A stretch of 64,000 bases of DNA, taken from contig CM060731.1 of assembly GCA_030704615.1 (NCBI GenBank), forward strand, positions 5,084,001-5,148,000. The letters run 5' to 3'. This DNA comes from Takakia lepidozioides. Lineage: Eukaryota; Streptophyta; Takakiopsida; Takakiales; Takakiaceae. Under the pieces are notes generated by a model. That model worked only from the letters and a program-made list of their open reading frames with translations. It did not search any database and was not told where the DNA came from. This document shows positions 57,100-64,000 of the stretch, in pieces (within the stretch, counting starts at the first letter, position 1; the number at the start of each line of letters is the position of its first letter). The position numbers were made by a program, and so were the translations under genes.

Positions 57100-58420
57100 C
57101 ACACACGACACAACCAAAAAAGTTCAATCCAAGAGTTCAATCTACACACACAAGTGGCCCTATGAACTCCATAATCTCACACCTGGCCGCATTGATTGGA
57201 CACACTGCAATCTTTCGATTCAAAGAGAGGCCTGCACAAACCTCTCCCACTCTCGAGGCCAACACACACACGGACAAAACAAAACTCAGAGGGGAATCTG
57301 GTCCCTTGCCTGGTGGGCTCGCTCATCCGGCGTGCCGGCCGTTGCCACTGCCACCCTTCCATTGAAATACTGAAACATTATCCTCGTGGAATTATATCTA
57401 TGTCTAGATGGATAGTCCCAAAATTTCAGTCTTTTTTTGGATGTTTACTATATATAAATAGTCAATTTTTCAAATTGCAGATGTTTAAAACAAACCAACT
57501 GTACTATTTTATGTTTATTTACCTTTTTTTGGAATGCTAAAATCGTGGCCAGAGGCCCTGCTATTTGGGAGATCTCAACGACACTAACAAACAATATTGC
57601 GAAGTACGCTAATATTAAAGAAAAACCCAATTTACATTTACGTCCACGTGCACAAAAGACAAATGAAGGGCCAATCATCATTGTTCCACGAAAGCCCACT
57701 TTGCTATTTTTTCCAGCAACCAAAAGTACTTGAAATTCCACATCTCCCACACCGCAGGTCCAAAACTCATGAGACCAAGTGGGTGCTGCACCCCTCCTCA
57801 TCGAAGGCTTTCCATGTATGGTACCAAGCACTAGGGCTGGGGCCGCGAGTTGGGAGATCTCAATGCTACAAGACATACAAACTACCTCGCTTTATATATT
57901 GATTGTCGAAGTTGTAAAAAATAAAAAAAATGCCAATCATATTGTGAAATATAAATTTTTCTTGAGTTTTTGGTTGTTTTTTAAAGTGGAGGGCACAAAG
58001 GCCATATAAATGCCATAAAAGGGTGTCACGGAAAAAATAACCATTCCATCTACATAAGCCAAAGTTGCCTACATTGGGTAACACCTAGGAAACAAGCTGC
58101 ATGAAGACAACTGGGTTGCTGGAAATGGCCAACTAACTACAAACCTTGTCTAAAGAGTAGAGAAATAATCCTAGAGAGAGACTGAGAGGATGTCGCCTGC
58201 GTAACTCAAAGCCAAAAGTTGCCTTGTGGCTGCTGCCCCCTGTCGGAGGTACTGGACCCTAGGGAAAATAAATAAATCCTAGCTTAACCCTTAAGTAACT
58301 GCCTACAATGCAGAAAAAACATACGATAAGATAAAGTTTCTTTACCGTCGAGTGAATTTACAAAGCCTACTGCTCAACACACAGGCCATCGAGGGCCCAA
58401 TGGACGGTCTGAAGGCACAT
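56198..58420. other. intergenic upstream of the LRR gene
   Basis: No gene seen. Holds the CT microsatellite at 57064-57096. Two related stretches at about 57555-57590 and 57838-57880 share GGGAGATCTCAA, a weak direct repeat. Confidence 0.5.
57064..57096. repeat. CT dinucleotide microsatellite
   Basis: About sixteen CT units in a row. Open frames crossing it are artefacts of the repeat. Confidence 0.95.
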
Positions 58421-58424
58421 GTTG

Positions 58425-58490
58425 AAGGATTGAACCCAGGATCACCTAGGTTATGCACGCAAGGCACAAACACCCAACCATCTATAAGTC
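58425..58490 (-). repeat. tRNA-derived SINE head
   Basis: Minus strand: TAGATGGTTGGGTGTTTGTG (A-box-like, about 58484-58465), then a perfect B box GGGTTCAATCC (58437-58427). The spacing of about 28 bp fits a SINE head; no tRNA acceptor stem is visible. Confidence 0.55.
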
Positions 58491-58539
58491 CAAACGCTAC
58501 GTTCCCTGTTCCCAATGTCCGCTCCTCTGTCCCCTCCTT

Positions 58540-58790
58540 GTTCCCATGCCCGCTCCCCTATTCCTGCTCCCTTCCTCGCCCTCTGGAACGCCGGTCGCTC
58601 CTCTGTTCCTGGTCCCCGGTCCCCTCCTCGCCCTCTGGAACGTGTTTGCTCCCCGCTCCCCTCCTCGTCCTATGGAATACGGCTCGCTCCCCTATTCCCG
58701 GTCCCCGGTCCCCTCCTCACGCTGTGGAACACGGCTCGCTCCTATTCCTATTCCCCGCTCCCCTCCTCGCTCCCCTGTCCCAATGGGGGG
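58540..58790. repeat. C-rich minisatellite
   Basis: About four degenerate units of 50-65 bp containing CGCTCC, CCTATTCCCGGTCCCC, GTCCCCTCCTCGCCCTCTGG and GGAACACGGCTCG words. All frames are open through it, which explains several long spurious ORFs. Confidence 0.85.
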
Positions 58791-58799
58791 GAAGCCGGG

Positions 58800-61700
58800 A
58801 ATAGGGGAGCAAACTTGGAGAATGTTTGGGAACAGGGTCCTAAAGGTGGGGAGCATGAGGAGGGAACATGAGCATTCCCCACCTTCCCAATGGAGATGAG
58901 ATTTGACTGGTAGGCTCCCGGAGCTTCTTGGAGCTCGGGCCAGTGGCCCCATCTCACACGCTTGCCTTAAACTCGTTGGGTAAGCGTAGTCTCTTCCATT
59001 CAATTCCTGACTATGATGTTTTATGGAAAAGATTCAATGCCATAGTTTAATATAATACTAAGAATATACAAGTATTTCAATCTATGAAGATTTCAAATTT
59101 ATACCAGTTTTAGATTTATTAACTATCAACTATCTTCCAATGTACGGCAACTTATAATTGAGAACCAATATAATGATAGCGGTAACGTAAAGTTCATTTG
59201 TGCAAAGAGTTTTAATTCAGTGAACAATTTTCACGTGATAATAGTCATGATTTGTTACAAAGAAGTGGTGTGCTTCTTGTCGTGTGGCAGTTTTTGTTCC
59301 TTTGTAGTCGGATTTAAGAAAAAACGTATAATGCCATAGCTTATTTTTTATGTCAAATGGAAGGGTGCATTTGTCAAAGTCAGATGCAGATTTTTGACAT
59401 GCAAGCTCACATCCCAAATGGTCTATGCTTTCGACTTGCCTAGTATACATCACCCTGTCCAACGTTGGGTTTGTCTTTTGTGTTGGGCAGTCTGTCACTA
59501 GTTAACTAGACAGCCCTGTGGTGGAGCCCTAGATTTTGTAATGTACCCTCTCCTTCTCTTACCCACACAAGCAATTGCATGCCTAGGGATAGCCTTGAAG
59601 CCATACAGCTTAGTGTCCTTAAATACTTTAATCATACCTGGCAAGGTGTGGGGAGTTTCCTGCTTGTTCTGAACTCCGCAGGGGGTCTATGGCAACAAGT
59701 CTCTAGAACTGAATGAGCACATTCCTTTAGACTCTCTTGAGCTGGACAATACAGAGCTTAAGTTCTGGGTTTTAGGGTCTCGTTTGCAACTCTTTTCCAG
59801 GCCTCAAGAGTAGGCTGCCTACCTCTAGTTGGAAAAGAGGAAATTCAAGGTGTATGATCTGTTGACCTGATGGTGAGGCTATGGAGAGATGTAGTGTACA
59901 ATTTACAGCCCAAAAAAACATTGAATGCCTTGGCGGCTACGATTTCTGGAAGGTGCAGGGTACTTAAAATCTATAGCGCACATAGTGTCTAGTGCCGTTG
60001 ATTCGCCCACGTGGCAGATGGGGATGCGATTGCGGCCTGCCACCTCAAGCATTTTGATGTCTTACTTGGCAATGACCAAAAAATTCATAAAATCTAAAAT
60101 CTAGCTTGGCCAATAGATCAAAATTGTTTTTTTTTGCACAATGTAGTTTGAATTGTAGCATTGCATGCATTAACCAGAGAAATAACAATATCATTCAAAA
60201 ACCCATGGGAACTTGGTCACATTTAGAGGGAAATTGGTCATCTACCCCCCCCCCCCCAACCAATTTCAAATACAAAGCAAGCCCCACAAATTCTTCAGAT
60301 ATGAGTCTCAGATTTTGGTACAATACCTTGCAGGTGCCACATAATTTTAGTGTTTGAGCATTCTCACATGAAAAATCCATAATATTAAGGAAATGCTTTG
60401 TCAAATCAAAATTTGGGAAAGATCTTGGAATACACATGGAAAATTGTCATATTTATGTGTTACAATAGGCCAAATGCAAAAGTGAAATTTAGCAAGACTT
60501 CGTGAGAATGTGGATGTAGTAGGTAGGGATGTGTTTGTGTCACTTGGGCGGGTCTCATATCAGTGCTACCATCCAAGTAAGATAGAAGATAACTAAGCTT
60601 AAAAACAATTGCAAAAGATGAATCTTTCTTACTCTCTCAATGCAGCAGGCTAGACGAAAGCACGGAGAGGAGAGACGACAATGGAGCAGAAAGACAACGA
60701 GCGTAGGATGTCCGTTGTCAGGTATCTGAGGAGATGCTGGCACGACTTAAACGTGTCTCTCACGGGAAGCAGAGTTGCACAATAATAACACTTACTAGTG
60801 GTTGAAAATCCAATTGACACATTCAATAGTTAATTTTTACTTGGTGTAAAGAAACTAAAACCTCGCTCTTGAACAACATAGCTATTGTAAATTTGATACT
60901 TTGACTTTGGTGAAAAAGAAATAGTTATTATATTAATACAACAAATATCAAACCATTTAAGGGCATTCAAGAAATGAAGTCAGAGTCACATTTAATGTGG
61001 TGACACCACTACAATTGGTAATAATGCGACAATCAGATGACATTGTCAGGCATTGGAATACACATTTATAGAGGAGTCCAGAAACGGTCATAGAGTCCCC
61101 TATAGCACGATCAAAGAGCAGCCTATATCAGTTTTTGTAATATTCATATCTTACTCATGTCATCTTCAAAAATTATGCTGCAACTTGTGGAATGTGTGGG
61201 ACCAGTTTGTCGACAATCTTTGATCGATTCTGAGATTGGATTCCATTTTTATGTGACAAATAGCAAACTTGAACTTGTACCATTAATGTTCGGGGATGGA
61301 TTTCATCGATCTCATCCAAGAAAGTTATGCGATGCATACGCGAACCGGAATGGGTCACATCGGTAGTTAATGGGCCGCTAAGCTCTAAGACGTTTGTATT
61401 GCATTCCATCTTAAAAAATCTGATGGAAAGCAAGAACAACACAGAAGAAGCATGTGCATGAGTACGATGGCAAGGTGTTTGCAAGCAGGAGAAAACAACA
61501 CAAATGAACTGCCGGAGTGGCGTAAGGAATTGCAAAAGATCAGCAATGTTGGAGAAGATTCTCACCATAGGACAAGATAAGAAAAGTTTCTCTTACTCCC
61601 AAGCCAAAATGCTTTACATCAATTTAGGGGCCTAGCATCTAACATCAAGCCGAAATCCGTCTATTACATTTTGAAAAACATGTAAAATAATATCCCGGGG

Positions 61701-64000
61701 AAGTCATTCTCTATCATTTGTAAGTTGTATAGGGCACGTGAGTTAAATGGGTATTTTGTGGGGGTATTCCTTTTATTCTAGGTCATTTTTAGTATCCTAT
61801 AACTACATAATTTTATAATATGGTGAATTTTTTATATACTATTTTAATTATTTTTATTGATTAAAAAACTATTAAATACCCTATATTAATTTTTTTTCCA
61901 AGACAATTTAATTTATTATTTGGTTGAAATAAATAAAGCATTCTTATCATCACATTCAAGGTGTAAACGTTCTGCACTCTATTGAAAGTCACAGTGACTG
62001 AACTAATAATTGAGTCTACATCTATCCACTTGTTGTCAGTATGATCATATTTGAATTTAAATTGTTCTCTAGATTTTGAGAAATAGTTTAATAACACCAT
62101 AATTGGCGTGGTTGGTCTATTTAGGATATCAATAGGTTGCCTATCCCCCACCTACTCCCTGCCTTCTTTATCATTTTTTGAATCTTGCCTATTCACCATT
62201 TTCCCTCATCTACACCAGCAGCTATGGATGTTGGCACACCCTTGCGACTCCCCTTAGCTCCATTTCTTTGCAGCCGTCTTAATAGAGGAGGACTGTGTTG
62301 TGGATACCCTCTTGACAAAATACACTCCTACAATATCTGATCCTAAACTTATGAGACATGCATTTTGTCGTCTGGTTCTCTTTGTGCACATTCACCTTTC
62401 TGCCTCAATTATCCCACCATTGATGGACTCCGAAAAATATTTCCTCGAAGCTTTTCCTCATTGCTAGCCCCTAGCCCTCCTCCTATGAAGTCTGTCGCCG
62501 CTGCTTCTTGTGCATCCACCCAAGCAGATTTCTCGTGGTTATCAATCAGTAATTCGAAGGTAAGCTTGTAACCCGGCCCTCTCAGATGACAATTAATAGA
62601 AAACTTTGCAATGCATCTTGTCGTCTGCTTATCTTTGTGCCCCATTATCCCACCATTGACAAGGCTCCAAAAAATATTCCCTCGAAGCTTCTCCTCGTCT
62701 CTGTCAGCCCTTGGCCCTCCTCGTATTCTGTCTGCCGATGTTGCTTCTTGTGCTTCTAATCGACCATCCACCCAAGCAGGTTTCTGGTAGTTATCAATCC
62801 ACAGAGATTCTAATGTAATCTTGTGCTTACAATCCAGCCCTCACAGATAACAATCGACAGAAAATTCCCTCCCTTATCATTAGATAAAAGAGGAAACCCC
62901 CGGGTGATTGCAGCCTACAGTGTCCATTTTTTGCTATCACAACACTGTTTTTTCCAGACATAGAATAGTGGTAAATTATCATACTCCTACATGACAATAG
63001 GAACTAACATATAGAGGTTCATCTACATATACTTTCACGCTTTTAGATCTCATCATCAAAAACCAAAATCTCTAGATGTCATGGACTTTTAAAAAGTCCA
63101 TTAGGAATTGTTACGGGTCATAAAAAAAAGACGTTATAGACTTTTTAAATATAGGAGTTAGAACAAAGTCAAGAAAATGGACTCTCTCAGACTTGCTTTT
63201 GGAGAATGAGGAATCTGGAATGAAAACTATCATTCAAAAATATGAAGTAAAAAAAAATTGTGTACTATTTTGAGCCTAAAAAATAGCTATTTTTATAAAG
63301 TTCTTTATGACTAAATTATTTTGAAATAACAAAACTTTTTTTCATTAGACCCATTTATTCACCATAAATGCACAGTTGAGTATGATCAAATTTCAAAAAA
63401 ACATTTGTGAATTGATATTATCGCAATTTGGAAATCTTGGTTTTAACAATAAATAATAGACGGTCAAGAATATTGTCAGTTGAAGCAAATCCGATGGTTG
63501 AGGATTCGCCACATCCTCCTTTACGTACTCTTTATGTACTCATGATCTGCCGTTTTTGGTCCACTTTAGTTTGCAATCACCCTTCCCCCCCGAGCTCAAA
63601 CGCCCCCTCCCCCCCCCTTTACCATTAGACCCTAAACTCTAAATGCACAACACGTGTCCATGGACTAATCACTGGACAACACGTGTCCACAGGTATTATC
63701 TCAACCCTATAGTAATCTTAATTGTTTTTTTTTAAATGATTCATTATTTAAAACCCTATATTCATTTAAATTCCCTAATCATAATATAATGTACCTTCCA
63801 GGCTGTAAGTCGATCCCTGGGTTGCCAAAGCATGGAAGATCTCGGAATTTTGGTACACTTCCCCGGAAAAAAGGTTAGTAGATCCGTTGTGAGAGACTGG
63901 GCAGTTAGATACATGGGGGGTTCAGGTGACTTAAAGCAACAATCTTGCCATGCAAGGGGCATGGGCTTCTTTTCTATTCAATTTGAAACTCAAGAAGCTG
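58800..64000. other. AT-rich intergenic, no gene
   Basis: 5.2 kb without a supportable gene. Contains homopolymer runs (C12 near 60246) and a tandem duplication at 62355-62870. Confidence 0.6.
62355..62870. repeat. tandem duplication of about 250 bp
   Basis: 62355-62605 and 62608-62870 align along their length: TTGTCGTCTG, TTATCCCACCATTGA, CCTCGAAGCTT, CAGCCCTTGGCCCTCCTC, GCTTCTTGTGC, CATCCACCCAAGCAG and GTTATCAATC occur in the same order in both. Stops and indels differ, so it is not coding. Confidence 0.85.

Noticed and set aside
57023-57373. ORFs crossing the CT microsatellite
   Set aside because: Leu/Ser repeats from CT units; no conserved motif on either side.
58352-58899. Three overlapping 118-150 residue ORFs
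   Set aside because: All three frames are open through a C-rich minisatellite, so no frame has coding support.

Overview
The window is nuclear DNA of a streptophyte, most likely a land plant. Evidence: a chromovirus with the usual plant tRNA-iMet primer site, a P-class PPR protein, a plant-type GOS1 SNARE, a subfamily-III-like LRR receptor (pseudo)kinase and plant-type short GT-AG introns. I cannot name the species. No prokaryotic gene organisation is present, but one gene family has a strikingly phage-like domain plan.

Region 1 (1-12.3 kb) holds the unusual content. Two tandem copies of an intron-rich gene, A (1-3854, 5' end outside the window) and B (6708-11619), plus a truncated third copy (6327-6690), encode a ParB/sulfiredoxin-fold-like domain (FVWDGNHR.LAW) joined through a lysine-rich linker to a beta-class N4/N6 DNA-methyltransferase-like domain (degenerate DPPY box DIPDG, then a late motif I VLDVTANTG). 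A has two single-base frameshifts and B one in-frame TAA. Between A and B lies a broken SWIM zinc-finger gene. The non-coding DNA of each unit carries its own family of short perfect or near-perfect palindromes: seven in one intron of A, six at about 42-bp spacing between A and B, about nine in the introns and 3' flank of B, and a GTGAGCG-type family bracketing the SWIM gene.

Region 2 (12.3-24.2 kb) is a nest of retroelements. A LINE on the minus strand (12302-12805 and 19727-22807) is split by a full-length Ty3/gypsy chromovirus (12806-19721) with two LTRs, an ATAGG target duplication, gag-PR-RT-RH-INT-chromodomain in a single frame and three TGA interruptions. A second, decayed LINE of the same family (about 22985-24200, plus strand) lies head-to-head with it across a short telomere-like motif.

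Region 3 (24.2-45 kb) is gene-bearing. It contains an orphan coiled-coil ORF (27012-27614, minus), a PPR gene (30513-32987, minus), a DENND6-type DENN-domain gene (35049-39450, minus, 5 exons) and a GOS1/GOSR1 Golgi Qb-SNARE gene (42485-44258, plus, 6 exons). DENND6 and GOS1 are divergent and both act in membrane traffic; I see no evidence that this is more than coincidence.

Region 4 (45-64 kb) is AT-rich. It has a duplicated segment split by a 730-bp terminal-inverted-repeat element and by a tRNA-derived SINE, further SINE heads, an LRR receptor pseudokinase gene (51977-56197, minus, 4 exons), simple repeats, a minisatellite and a 250-bp tandem duplication. I found no other supportable gene.
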